64,000 bases of DNA, from assembly GCA_005656395.1 (NCBI GenBank), contig SRSI01000013.1:1612001-1676000 (forward strand). The letters are read 5' to 3'. The stretch comes from Strongyloides papillosus. Its lineage: Eukaryota; Nematoda; Chromadorea; Rhabditida; Strongyloididae. Each line of letters starts with the position of its first letter. The stretch's first letter is position 1. A program made the translations under genes and the position numbers. Positions 12,241 through 23,986 of this stretch are shown here, piece by piece. Under the pieces are notes generated by a model, which ran no database searches, had not been told where the DNA came from, and saw only the letters and a list, made by a program, of their open reading frames with translations.

Positions 12241-12764
12241 CTACATTCCGTGAAAACCTTTTCTGTGATGAAGAGTAATTGAGGGTTCTAAGAATGAAAT
12301 TATATAATATTGAATGAAAATTACACTAATTTACCTGAATTTCTACTATTCTGAAAACTGACATGAGGTGGAGATTCAAAATAAAGAGAAACATATACAA
12401 TGAAGTAATGTTGTTTCCATCCTAATTTTTTTAAAAACTTTTTCTATGGAAATCTGTAGAAAAATTTGTAAATTTGTAAACTAACCACAAAACTATCCTT
12501 TATAGCTAATCTGAGATACTGATTTACCACGTCCAAAAATCTATGATTTTTTTTTGCCATTACCAATGTATCTGTTACCCAATGTCGGTCAACATAACCT
12601 AACTTTGACAAAAAGTAATCTTTCCAATAAAATTCATTTGGATTCATTATCAAATAACATGGTGCTTTAATACTCTTAGATGAACAATGAAATTTCATTC
12701 CAAAGCAGGTAAGAGCTATATTTAAAATGATAATAAATATAATTGCAAAGTTCAAAAAATACAT
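12241..12764 (-). CDS. Short secreted protein, tandem family member 3
   Basis: Exon 1 is 12764-12486 (279 bp), exon 2 is 12443-12335 (109 bp) and exon 3 is 12287-12241 (47 bp). The introns are 42 and 47 bp. The product is 144 residues. The start at 12764 was chosen over the in-frame Met ten codons upstream because all members begin M(Y/H)FL. The signal peptide covers about residues 1-22. It is followed by CSSKSIKAPCYLIMNP, an YWKDYF segment, DRHW and NHRFLDVVNQYLRLAI. For intron 1 the acceptor CCATAG at 12446-12444 keeps the frame. The more upstream CTACAG would force a stop, and the chosen one also restores KKFLKKL, matching IKFLTKL in member 4. Exon 3 encodes EPSITLHHRKGFHGM, nearly the same as member 4. 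Function is unknown. Confidence 0.72.
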
Positions 12765-14111
12765 TTTTGGGTTATCTGCTGCATGAATTCTCAATAAAAT
12801 ATATTTATAGGTTTGTTGTATGTCTTCCGTAATATAAAAATCGATTTTTTACCGAAACAACACAAAAAGAAATTTTATTTGAATCAATTAAAAATTACAC
12901 ACTAATAATTGAATTTATATTTACAATCAAAATTATTTGTTAATTTTTAATATATGTACTCATTTATGATACAATGTGTAGCTAATTTTTGTGGTTATTG
13001 TTCTAACGAAACAGGTAATAAAAGTTTATTTTTAAAAAAATTACATGTATATTAAGAATTATAATTGAAAAAGGAATTTCACGTCATTTCATAAAATAAA
13101 TATTTACTTAATAGAAAGGTAATGAAAATTATTTAGATTACTATAGAAATATGAGACGAAGGAGCGACTATAAAGTGGTAAAACATAAATAATTTCAGAA
13201 ACTTTATGTAAAGATTTAAGGCATAAAGATCATTACAACAATATGATTAAAAAATAATGCTAGAATCATTAACTAAAGCTTTTTTTACTAAGTAGAGCTA
13301 CCAAAAACACAGAAAAATTGGTCGAAAATTAATAAAATAAATTGATAATCGGAAAGTATTTGCTAAAAATTGGCTAATCGAAGAAACACAAAATCCTTTT
13401 TAATTAAGACTAATTATATATTTTAAAAATTAAATTTCAAAAGAGCACGAATTAATATATAAAAGTTTTCATCACTTTTAATATTCAAAAAATCCGTCTC
13501 AAATAACTATTATTGATATAAGAATTTAGACGAACTTTTACAATATAGAAATATAAAAAGCAGCATTAATGAAAAACGATTTATCATCTTTTGTATTTAT
13601 TGATTTCAGAAATCCAGCTTTCAATTATTGGAATCTATTAATGAATGGATTGTTTCGAAATACAATAATTTGTTGAATTTTTATTCCTACTAAAAAAACA
13701 TATTTTAGTGTTTGAGCTACGATATATTCATGATTTTTAATAGTAAGATATTGATTTATATATTTTAAGCCTTGAGAATTAAGATAAAAAACATTTACTT
13801 TAAAGAAATATCAATAGTTAGGTTCACATAAACTTTTCTGGTGTATGTTCTATTAAATTAAGAAAAATGGTCTTTTAAGTTAAAAAGAATAATTTTGATG
13901 ATTGTTGCAGTGATTAGATCTTTTACAATAAAAACTCGCATGTATTTAAAAAAAAATTCATTATGTCCTAAAACATTCAAATCCACAATACTATGAAATA
14001 AATACTTTAAATATTTTACTTAACTATATCGCTTAAAGAAATCTCATTATAATGAATTTAAATATTTTGAGATAAAGTTCAAGATACTTTTTTAAAATTT
14101 GAATATCATTT
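12765..14111. other. Spacer in secreted-protein array (genes 3-4)
   Basis: No gene seen. Just beyond the 3' end of gene 4, a block around 14029-14085 (AAGAAATCTCATTATAATG then TTTAAATATTTTGAGA) is repeated in similar form after gene 3 (12163-12215) and gene 5 (16265-16325). It is a conserved 3' flank of the family. Confidence 0.55.
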
Positions 14112-14629
14112 CTACATTCCACGATGACCTTTTCTATGGTGAAGAAAAACAGAAGGTTCTAACAAAGAAATAATATATTATTAGATGAAATTAAAATTAA
14201 TTTACCTGAATTGCCATTGTTCTTAAAATAAACATGAGGGCCAGATTCTACATAGAAAGAAAGGTACGTTGGCGATTTATAATTTACTTTTAATTTAGTA
14301 AGAAATTTTATCTGTGTTAATAATAAAAAAAAATGAGTTATTAAACTAACCATTGTAAATTCTGGTATAGCTAATCTAAGATAAGAATTTAATACATCCA
14401 AAAATCTATGATTATGTCTCGCTTTACTCCATGTTTCCCATATCCATCGACGATCAACAAGGCATAACGATTTTTTGAAGTAATTTTTATAATAAAAATC
14501 TCTTGGATTCATTTGTAAATAACATGGTGCCTTGCTGTTTTTAGGCGTACAATAATATCTCATTCCGAAACAAGTAAGTGATATATTTAAAATAACAATA
14601 AATAAAATTAAATTATTCAAAAAATGCAT
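14112..14629 (-). CDS. Short secreted protein, tandem family member 4
   Basis: Exon 1 is 14629-14351 (279 bp), exon 2 is 14311-14206 (106 bp) and exon 3 is 14158-14112 (47 bp). The introns are 39 and 47 bp. The 39-bp intron has no in-frame stop, so an unspliced reading would run through it; family comparison shows it is an intron. The product is 143 residues: signal peptide, CTPKNSKAPCYLQMNP, FYYKNYFKKS, DRRWIWETW, NHRFLDVLNSYLRLAI, then exon 2 with YKSPTYLSFYVESGPHV and a C-terminal EPSVFLHHRKGHRGM. Only two cysteines are conserved across the intact members, so at most one shared disulphide is expected. The body is basic and aromatic. It does not match a secreted-protein family that I know. 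Confidence 0.72.
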
Positions 14630-16374
14630 TTTCCAGGAATTAGTTATATAAATTCTTAGTAATTAGCATTTATACCATTTTATATCAAAAATTGTAATAT
14701 AATAATTTATTTAATTTTGAAAACATATGTGCAGGAATTTTAATGGATTTGATTAAAAATTATATATGAGTATTTGAATTTTTATTTGCAAATTATTTGC
14801 TAATTTTGTTCGATAAATTAAATTTATCATATCTCAATTATTTAGTTTAAAAGAATTTTAAATCAAAATTAAAATTTTACTGATTAGATAATTTTGAATA
14901 TTACATTTTTGGTTTTGTTTAAATTATAAAATATTTTAACATTTTTAAAAGAAATGAATCGACAACTTTTCAAAAATTGATTTAATGAAAGTTAGTGCAA
15001 CAATAATGGCTACTTTTTAAAAAATAGTTTTTTAGAATTTTGAGTATATTTATTTATTTGTACCATAGTGAGTTATAATTTTTATGGTAGTTGCGATAAC
15101 AAAATAGATACCATAAGTTATTTTTTAAAGATTAATTTTAAAAAATATATTTTTATTAAAAATTATTGCCAAAACAAAATAAATGTTATTTTATTCTAAG
15201 AACATTAAATCTAAAGGAACTTAAGAAGACCCTTTGATATAACAATGAAGCATTGATGAGGATATCAACATAAAGTGTAAATATCATAGATAGTTTCCAA
15301 ACTTTTATTGTAAAGATGTAACAATAAAATCACATCAACTGTTCAGAAAATTTCATAAAGCTGGAATCATCAAGTGAAACTTATTACCATCCTTTAGAAA
15401 TATGAGAACTCAGAAGCTTTACAAAAATTTAATAAAGAGAAAACTATTTGACAACGTATTTGTTAACTATTGATTTATTTAAATGTTCAATGTTGTTCTG
15501 TAAAAATATATAATACTCTTTCAAAAATATACTTTAAAAGAAGAACGAACTAAGATATGAATATTTACTTCATTTTTAATATTCATTATTTTCACTATAA
15601 CTACAAAAAATTTATTTTTACATTCTGTAAATCTTTCGTAAGTTAGAAATTTAAAGATTAAACATCCTTAAAAAAATATATATCTAGCAGATTTATTGAT
15701 TCTGGAACTCTAATATAATGAACCAAAAGAATTCATTAAAATTTATATTTCTAGTGGAATGCATTAATTTGTATGAATTTGTTTAAATTAGTAAAATTTA
15801 TTTAAATATTTAGACAGAATATATTTTTTCATGAATTTAAATTTACAACCATTCAATTATAAATTTTATTTGTAATCAAATTATAATATTTTGATTATTA
15901 GAAATAAATATGAATATTATTATTGTAATTTGAATATAAATTTTATTATTTATACACGTTGAATTATGTGGGTAACACCACTCAATAAATTTTTATTACT
16001 TATTTATTAAAGAAGCACAATAAAACCTTTTTCTCTAAAGAAAAACTTTAGTCGGTTCACATAAGATTTTTTTTTAAAAAACATTTTGTTACTTCAATTT
16101 AAAAAATATGGGAGAATAGCTTATAAGTGATAAAAAATATTTTTTATGGTTACTCCAGGAATTAGCTTTTGTTCAATGTTAACTTATGGAGAATTTAAAA
16201 CATTTTTTACCTACAGAACTATTCAAAACATCATAATAAAAAATACAGTTTAAAAACATATTTATTTCATATGTACTGTTTAGAGAAACCTCAATTTAGA
16301 ATATATTTAAAAAAATTCCAAAATATTTTCGTTTAATATTGATTCATTTATATGTTCTATGATGGGTTCATTTT
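14630..16374. other. Spacer in secreted-protein array (genes 4-5)
   Basis: No gene seen. It contains sequence related to the spacer at 11.3-11.8 kb (see that entry) and, near 16265-16325, the conserved 3' flank of the family. Confidence 0.55.
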
Positions 16375-16869
16375 TTAATGAATAGAAATGGAATTCCCTT
16401 AAGGATAAATTTTTATATTTATGAATGAGAACTATAATAAATTACCTAAAAACATACTTCCCTGGTGGCGAGCATATTCGCCAGCATCGTTTGTAAGAAT
16501 AATATGGGTTGGAAATTTATATTTTTCATGAGCAATTGAAAGACATTTTGCCTGAATAAATTATGAAAAAAAATGATTTATTAAACTAACTATATATCTA
16601 TCTTTAACAACTAAATTAATATATTTATTCATAACATTTTTATATCTAAAATCTCTCCTTGATTTTTCTGCTACAAGTCTTAACCATCTACGAGTATTAA
16701 AACTAAATTGTCTTTCGAAATACTTTTTCCAATATTTTTCCCAAGGTGTTATATAAAGATAGCATGGTGAACGGCTAGTACTCCGAGAACAAACATATCT
16801 CATTCCATTACAAGTAAGTACAATATTTAAAATAATGATAAACAAAGTTGAAATGTTCAAAAAATACAT
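16375..16869 (-). CDS. Short secreted protein, tandem family member 5
   Basis: Exon 1 is 16869-16591 (279 bp), exon 2 is 16551-16446 (106 bp) and exon 3 is 16397-16375 (23 bp). The introns are 39 and 48 bp. The product is 135 residues. The start is at MYFLN, not at the in-frame Met 35 codons upstream, because it matches the other members and is followed directly by the signal peptide. Features are CSRSTSRSPCYLYITP, WEKYWKKYFERQ, RRWLRLVAEKSRRDFRY and exon 2 with YKFPTHIILTNDAGEYARH. The short end NSISIH replaces the HHRKG tail of members 3 and 4. The region after RRW is strongly basic. The joins are well supported by frame and by paralogues. Function is unknown. Confidence 0.7.
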
Positions 16870-19800
16870 TTTTGAAGTATATGTGAGATGAATTATTTTT
16901 AATATGTATTTATACGATTTACTATCAATAATTACAATACAAAAATTTAATTTACCGTTAAAAAAAATATTCACAGAAGTTTTGGTAGAAATGACTATAA
17001 ATTATATATTAATATTTGAATTCATATTTTAAATAAATTACTTGCTAATTTTTGTTCGATTAATTTGGTGTACTATGCTTAACCTATTTACTTTAAAAAA
17101 TATCATTAACAACTTATAAATACTTTTATCGTTATATTTTCTTATTGAAAATTAGATCAAAAATGAATTACACAAAAGTACACTATCATTTCAATACTTT
17201 CTAACTTCCACATGAAAATTTGTCTGTTTAAGAAAACATCATTGTTAACCCCAAAAAATCTTTCGAGATAATATACTGAACTTGTGTTTCCTTAATTACG
17301 AAACTCATATCACATTTGTAATGGTAAAAAAAATCTAAAAATAGTGAATAGTTTATTTGAATAAAAAAGAGATGGGAAATTTATACTACACACAACAAAT
17401 ATAATTTCGTACTATATATAAGTATACATTGTTTCAAAAAAGAAATTTTTACGTTTAAATTGTAAAAAAAGGTAGAGAAATAAAAAATTTATCGAAAACT
17501 ATAAAAATAAATTTCAGTATATTTCACTGTAGAATTTCTCCAAAATTTAACAGAGAAAATCATTTCTATTTCACATCACCACCTTAAAATATAATTGCTA
17601 ATAAATTAGTTTAATTTTCAATTTACCTATTTATTGTGATTTCAGAGTCTTTGAGATTAGTGGATACAATAATCTAATTACTTTTTAATTTTAGAAATCT
17701 ATATAGTTGAAAACTACTGTTTGATACAATATTTACATTTCTTGTTTTTCACCCTATGTTTCTGAAGGTATAAACTGACCTGTCCATTAAATTAGTTTTA
17801 AAATAAAATTATTTTTTTAGCCGAATATAATTTTTCAATAATTTACAGGATTAATATTTCGCTGTTATTTTTAAAAGTTTTAAATTCTCTCCTCTAATAA
17901 GTACGTTTTAAGATGGAAAAATTAAAGAAAAAGGGTAATTTGAAATTATTATAATATAAAAAATTTGTTTAAATATTTTTAAAAAAGTACAGAATTGATA
18001 TTCAGATCATAAATTTATTTATATAATTTCTAATTCATAATCAACAAAAAGTGTATTATATGCCGAATAAAATAAAAAAAACGACATCCTTTTTTTAATT
18101 AAATTATTTAAAAAATTTATTTATATTATTAAATTATCGATAGAAACGTTACACCTGCAATATTGAAAAAATCGCAAAGACAATATTTTTACATACATAC
18201 ATGTACACAATTCACATTTTTGAATAAGTTAAAATTAGAAAATCTAAAGTAATATGTAATCAAACATTTCTACAGGAGCTTGTAAAGTATTGAACCTTAA
18301 AGAGTTAAACGATAATGCATATCTTGTTTATAATGATAATTAAAATTTGCGTGAGAGTTAAATAGTTAAAAACATATTTTAATAGCCTTTCGCATTATTT
18401 ATATTTTCTACTGATTGTAAAAATATAATGTAGTCATTATTTGAAAAAGATATATGAAAAAATATCATTGATAAAAAAATTACAGTTTATTATAATTGAA
18501 GTATCCATATCCTAATGTAAATTTCAAAAATGAGGTAACTTTCTATATATTAGTTAGTTATTCTACGTATTAATCATTTACAAGCATACAACACAAATAT
18601 TAAAAATATTTTACATTTGTGTCAATATTTAAATTCAAAAAATATTTTTAAATCAAAAGTATCATAAAAAATATTTCATTTTAAGTATTACTTAATAGAA
18701 AAAACACTTTTTATTTTTGTTGAATGATGCTATTTATACTCTTGTAAGTTAAATTATTATAATTTAAAACAAATAAAACATTACTAACTTTCTCAAAAAC
18801 ATAAAAATACAATATTAGTTGTTATATTGCTTAATTTTGTGAAATTTAAAAGTTTAGATTTCATAGTCTTTTTATCACATTTTATCATATTTCATTAGAT
18901 TTAATTAAGCAAAAATAAATTATTAAAATTCATAAATGTGTTAATTTATAACTAAAATAAATATGTCGTCATGTATACCAAAATGACTTCTATATTTAGC
19001 ACTGCCTTTCATCGCCCTAAATTCAATACCGACATTATTTTTCTAAAACAAAAGTTTTGTCGAAAACTGTATTCAGATTAATTTTCTTTCCTTGTATGAC
19101 ATCATAAATTGACAAATTATCCCAAGATAACTAGGAGAATCAATGATGCAGTTAGCTAAGAGTCAGCCACAAAATCAACTTTACAGCTTAGTTTAAACGA
19201 TTTTACGAAAACAGTATAAATCTTAAAAATAGAGGAAGAAGTAGCCACTTTTTGATATGGTAGAAATACAATAATTCTTATGGATATTATTTTGGATTGA
19301 AGTATTTATTTCAAGACCATAGTATGATAGCTCTTTTTTTCACCTTGTTGTTTATATTTAACAATAATTATGGAATATATTTCCAATGAATTATAGTAAC
19401 GTACAAATTATTTAATGATATATTTTTTAAATATACTTTCAATTAAACATTAAATTTGCTGTTATATCTAGCACTTTTATGGTGTTTCTACCAATCAGAG
19501 ACAATATTAAATCTTTGAAAATTTTTGCTCTAACAACTATTAAGTATTTATTTTATATCCTTAAAAATTTATTTGTTAAATGTTCGATTAACTTTTTTTT
19601 AGAATATTTGTGACATGTCGGAACTTTTAATTATAAATTAAATAACAAAATTTAGAATTCACAGATAACTAAACATATTAATTATTAAAATTTCTTACTT
19701 TTATCTAATTATCAAGGAATCTAATAATTATAAAAATTGAACTGCTGATAAGGAGGAATTTTTTTGAAATAATATCAAGTTTAATCTTAAGTAAGCTATA

Positions 19801-20107
19801 ATTTACCCTAATTGACAACTATTTTACTTCTTGAAATGTGAATATGAGCAAAAACAAACTCTAAATTAAATAATTTTTGCAATACACGTACATACTAAAT
19901 TCAGCATAGTCTCAAATAAAATTACTAACAACCCGCAATTTCGAAAATAGTTATATAGGGTAGATTTTAAAAATAATAATAAACAATGTTAATTAAAAAC
20001 ATTTTTGATGTTTTTTGACTTTATTTGTAGATAATAATAATTGCAAATAAAGCTTTTATTTTCTTAAGATAAATATGTAGTGAATAATTTAAAATCTACA
20101 GTTTGCG
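16870..20107. other. Gene-poor AT-rich spacer
   Basis: About 3.2 kb between the secreted-protein array and the glycine-rich gene. Both strands were inspected. I found no exon of a known family, no RNA gene and no clear repeat. It should include the promoter of array member 5. Confidence 0.5.
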
Positions 20108-20641
20108 TTATTTTTTATTAACCATACTGCCATATAACCCTCCTGGAGGAACATCTCCATTATTTAGGTTATATACCATTGGTTTCATTACACCTCCAAA
20201 ACCGTTCATACCTCCATATCCGCCGTTAAATCCACCGTTCATATCACCACCTCCGTAACCACCGTTATATCCACCTCCTATGTCTCCACCATAACCGCCA
20301 TTAAATCCACCACCCATGTCGCCACCATAGCCTCCATTAAAACCATTGCCCATGTCACCTCCATAACCGCCGTTATAACCGTTTCCCATGTCACCTCCGT
20401 AACCATTACCGAATCCACCACCCATGTCGCCACCATAGCCTCCATTAAAACCATTGCCCATGTCACCTCCATAACCGCCGTTATAACCATTTCCCATGTC
20501 ACCTCCGTAATTATTGCCAAATCCACCTCCCATATCACCATTTCCATAACCACCCATACCATTCCAATCTTGTCCGTAGGTCATTGATGACATACCTATG
20601 GCAATTGCAGCTACAATATAGGGAGTATTAAAGAATTTCAT
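20108..20641 (-). CDS. Secreted glycine-rich repeat protein
   Basis: Single-exon gene for 177 residues. The N-terminus MKFFNTPYIVAAIAIGMSSM followed by TYG looks like a cleavable signal peptide. From about residue 30 to 140 the protein is built of about eight 12-residue repeats, consensus (M/I)G(G/N)G(F/Y)(N/G)GGYGGD. These are grouped into a 36-residue higher-order unit that appears twice, with nearly identical DNA (108-bp period, for example starting near 20309 and 20417). The C-terminus leaves the repeat (KPMVYNLNNGDVPPGGLYGS). Gly/Tyr-rich secreted nematode proteins include cuticle or eggshell components and the caenacin/NLP antimicrobial group. This one has regular Asp and no dibasic sites between repeats, so a structural role is more likely than a processed peptide precursor. 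That is inference. The opposite-strand 94-codon frame is a shadow of the repeat. Confidence 0.8.
   Translation of the reverse strand: MKFFNTPYIVAAIAIGMSSMTYGQDWNGMGGYGNGDMGGGFGNNYGGDMGNGYNGGYGGDMGNGFNGGYGGDMGGGFGNGYGGDMGNGYNGGYGGDMGNGFNGGYGGDMGGGFNGGYGGDIGGGYNGGYGGGDMNGGFNGGYGGMNGFGGVMKPMVYNLNNGDVPPGGLYGSMVNKK
20286..20525 (-). repeat. 108-bp tandem repeat inside the glycine-rich gene
   Basis: Two consecutive copies of a unit of about 108 bp, near-identical in DNA and each encoding three 12-residue repeats. The low synonymous divergence points to recent duplication or repeated homogenisation. Copy-number differences between individuals would be expected. Confidence 0.7.
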
Positions 20642-21742
20642 TTTTTTGTCTTTATATAGAACAAAATAAGATATAAAACTTTTGAAAAAAAGGTATATTG
20701 TTTCAGAAGAAAAATTTGATGAAGAATATGATTAAAATGATTTGATTAAATACCCCATTGCTAATATTCACACCTTTTAATAATTTAATATCATTATTTT
20801 TATCAAAATATAAAAAGGAAAAACCTGTATGGAGAAACGAATGTTACCAGATTTTAATTGTTGACTAACTTTTAATACTTATCTTCTCTCCTTAATCTTC
20901 AAACCTCCTCACAATATCAATTATAATCTTATTTTCAAGTTTAATACTTTAAAAGTATTAAAATACATATATGAAAATTTTAAAACCACTAAAAGACTTT
21001 AAAAGCTTATTTGTTATTATTTTAATAAATTCTTTATTAAAAATTTTGTTTAAGTTTCAAATTTAATTGTATAATCAAAATACACCATATATTTGCTTAT
21101 TTGCTTTTTTATTGCTATTTAATAGCAAGGTATGTATTGATATTTATATATATTATAGCAAAAATTAATGAGACAAAGAGAAAGGTATATAGGTATTGTT
21201 ATTTGATAGGAGATGAGTGATACTTATTATAAAATTTTAAAAGTACATACTTTAATATAGTAACACATTTTTAATTTTAATAAAAACTTTAATCTTTTAA
21301 AATTAATCAAGTTATTGAAGATACCATTTCATATAAAATATTCATCTTTTAATGACAATGTTATTATATATCCTGTTAATAAAATTTTGCAAAAAGATAT
21401 ATTGAGTTATTTTTAAATTATCACAGACCATTAATAACATCAAGATTTTTAGAAGTCGCGCAAATATCTTTGTGTAGTATGTTGCTAAAGAAGCGTTGTG
21501 TTTAATAAAATTGAAGATTTATAAATCTATGAAAATAAATATAAGATGAATATTAAGTATGAGAAACACATATAGGACGAAGATATATTTTTGTGAAGTT
21601 TAAATAAAAATTTATTATACACTTCTCCTTGAATATTCTCATTTTGTCACTTTTCATTCCAAAATTTTCACTTTTTTTTCTTTCTATAAATATTGATTTA
21701 TCTATTTTTTAAATAAATGGACCATATTTTAACTAACAAAAA
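20642..21742. other. Divergent intergenic region
   Basis: About 1.1 kb between the minus-strand glycine-rich gene and the plus-strand small gene. It should hold both promoters. A short A/T-rich core and several GATA-like sites occur, but none is convincing enough to assign. Confidence 0.5.
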
Positions 21743-23517
21743 ATGGATCATAAACAAAATTGGCGTTTTTCTATACCACAAAATTCGTTATTAAGGAAGA
21801 GAATGATTCAAGGTGGTTTAATTAATCAACAACCAAAAGATCGTGTAATAAATTGTCAAGGATCATATTATAATAATATAAAAGAAGAATCAAGAGTTAT
21901 TGAAAACCCAATCTACCAAATGTCAAAAATAAGTGCATTACTAATTAGTAATAATACAAGTAAATTAAATTCGGTACTGTATTTGTTTAATGAATCTCTT
22001 CCCACTAACTCTGAAATTATTTATTATAACAATGAAAATTTTCCTGTAAGTTTACACATTGTACATCACTTTGTGTTACTTATATCACCTATTAAACCAC
22101 TCAAAAAAAATAATAAAAAATTCATCTTTTTATCTTTTAACCCCGGCTACATTATAAGTTTCATTTTTTTATTACTATCTTTACAAATAAGATGTAGTAA
22201 ATTTTGCAAAGGTAAAGAGTAAAAATTTAAAGGATAGTAGAAAATTTTTATTTTTAAAATATCTAATAATTCTAGAAAAGATCTGTTGATAGACGATTAA
22301 TATTTTCTGTTATATAGGAAATGTTGTCACAGAAAAAAATTTTTTTTTATATTTTACTATATCATTTAGATACATTTTAACTTGGCATTATATTTTTAAA
22401 ATGTAACATTACAAGATTATATATATCAAATAGTTGTTTAAATTATCATATCAATTGATCGTGTTCGTATAAGAGTACTTTATAATTTATACCTTTCATT
22501 AATAGGGTTTACTCATTAATAAAAGTTAACATATTTTAATATTATGTCAGAATACCCTAAAATTAGGTATTTATTTAATTGATTATTTTATTTCTAATAG
22601 TTTTAATTAATGTTATTATCCTATTTTAATAAAAAAAGGAAACCATAAAGTTAAAGTATACAAAACCAATTTTACTAAACTTTTTATCAAAATAGGTACC
22701 TAAAAGCAAATTTCAAACTATTTTAAAATTTCCCAAAAACTACATCACTACTCTTTGATTTTATCATTTTCTTTTCAATTAAGTACACATTATTTTAAAC
22801 AATTGTTTTTATTTGTTCCTATTAACGTAGTAAATTATACTTATTAAAAGGATAATAACAATTATTTTAAAACATTCTACCAATAATCAAATTTAAAGTA
22901 ATTTACACTAAAACCATTTTTAATTTTCCATTATTATTAAATTAGTTAATTACTATTTTTAAGTTAAATTAAACTACAAGTAAAAAACTCTTACCAAAAA
23001 ATTATCTTTATTAAATCATAAATTGATATAATAAAATGCTTGAAGCATTTAAGACAATTTTAAAAAAGGTTGTTCCATAAATTTTAATGGTAATCATATT
23101 AATATAATTTGATTTTTTTAGGATGGCGATGATCATATTAGAAAGGCAGAGTTAAATTGGACATCTAAAAAGAAGCATTTCAGAGATACAGAAGAATGGA
23201 AGATCAAAAAAGCTAGGATTATATCAAAAATAAAAGCTATGGGCAAAATTAATTTGGCTTTTATTATATCAAAGATGCAAGTAAGTTTTTTTATCAAAAA
23301 ATTATAAATTTTACATAAGTAAACATTGTTTTAACGAGACACCTGGTAATTATTACTATTTTTAGTTTTATATTACATATTCATTTGATATCCAAAAATA
23401 TTAATTAATCACTTTGATTGAAAAGATAACACTTGTCTTACATTTGTAATTTATATACTTTTGGCATCTCAAAAATATTTAAACTTATAGGAAAAATTCT
23501 TCTTGCTAGATCAGTAA
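21743..23517 (+). CDS. Small protein of unknown function
   Basis: Proposed three-exon gene: 21743-22045 (101 codons), 23122-23280 (53 codons) and 23491-23517 (8 codons plus stop). All joins are phase 0 with GTAAGTTT donors and TTTTTTAG/ACTTATAG acceptors. The start has a good context (AAAAAATGG). The 162-residue product is basic, with no signal peptide and no membrane span. It runs from MDHKQNWRFSIPQNSLLRKR to a Lys-rich stretch (WTSKKKHFRDTEEWKIKKAR) and a C-terminal amphipathic helix around IISKMQEKFFLLDQ. I do not recognise a family. Exons 1 and 2 are fairly well supported. The third exon is tiny and less certain; without it the frame would stop at about 23310. A separate F-box gene starts downstream, after an in-frame stop. 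Confidence 0.5.
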
Positions 23518-23986
23518 GTAAATGATTGATATCATAACTTTCAATCACCCACATCTTTATTCTCCTCACTAGTAATAATTTTTTATTTCTTTCTCTTTAT
23601 CATATAATAATGATGTAATAAATACAAATTCAGCTTAAAATTTGTTTATAAAACATTTACACATTTTTACTTATGTGCCTTGAGATCAATATTATATACA
23701 GCAACGTTGAATATAATTTTGAGTAAAAATATATATATAAGATCAGAAAAGAAATTATACTACGTCTTATGAAAAGTTATTTATCTTCATATATATTTTA
23801 AATCACTGTCATTAACATTATATAGTGATTGAAGATATCTAGTTATATATAAATAATTTTTTATTTTTTTTACCAAGAACTATAATATTTTTATCAATTA
23901 TATATTTATTAGTTAAGAGTAAATACTAAAAAAAATTCTGGTTCTGCTGTTAATATAGGAGTGATATTATAAAAATTTGATACAAT

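Noticed and set aside
12444..12485. Apparent frameshift in exon 2 of secreted member 3
   Set aside because: Using the acceptor CCATAG ending at 12444, instead of the CTACAG a few bases upstream, restores the frame and the conserved KKFLKKL start, so no mutation is needed.
20278..20562. Second minus-strand frame across the glycine-rich repeats
   Set aside because: Alternate-frame shadow caused by the DNA repeat. The GYGGD frame has a signal peptide and a proper start and stop.
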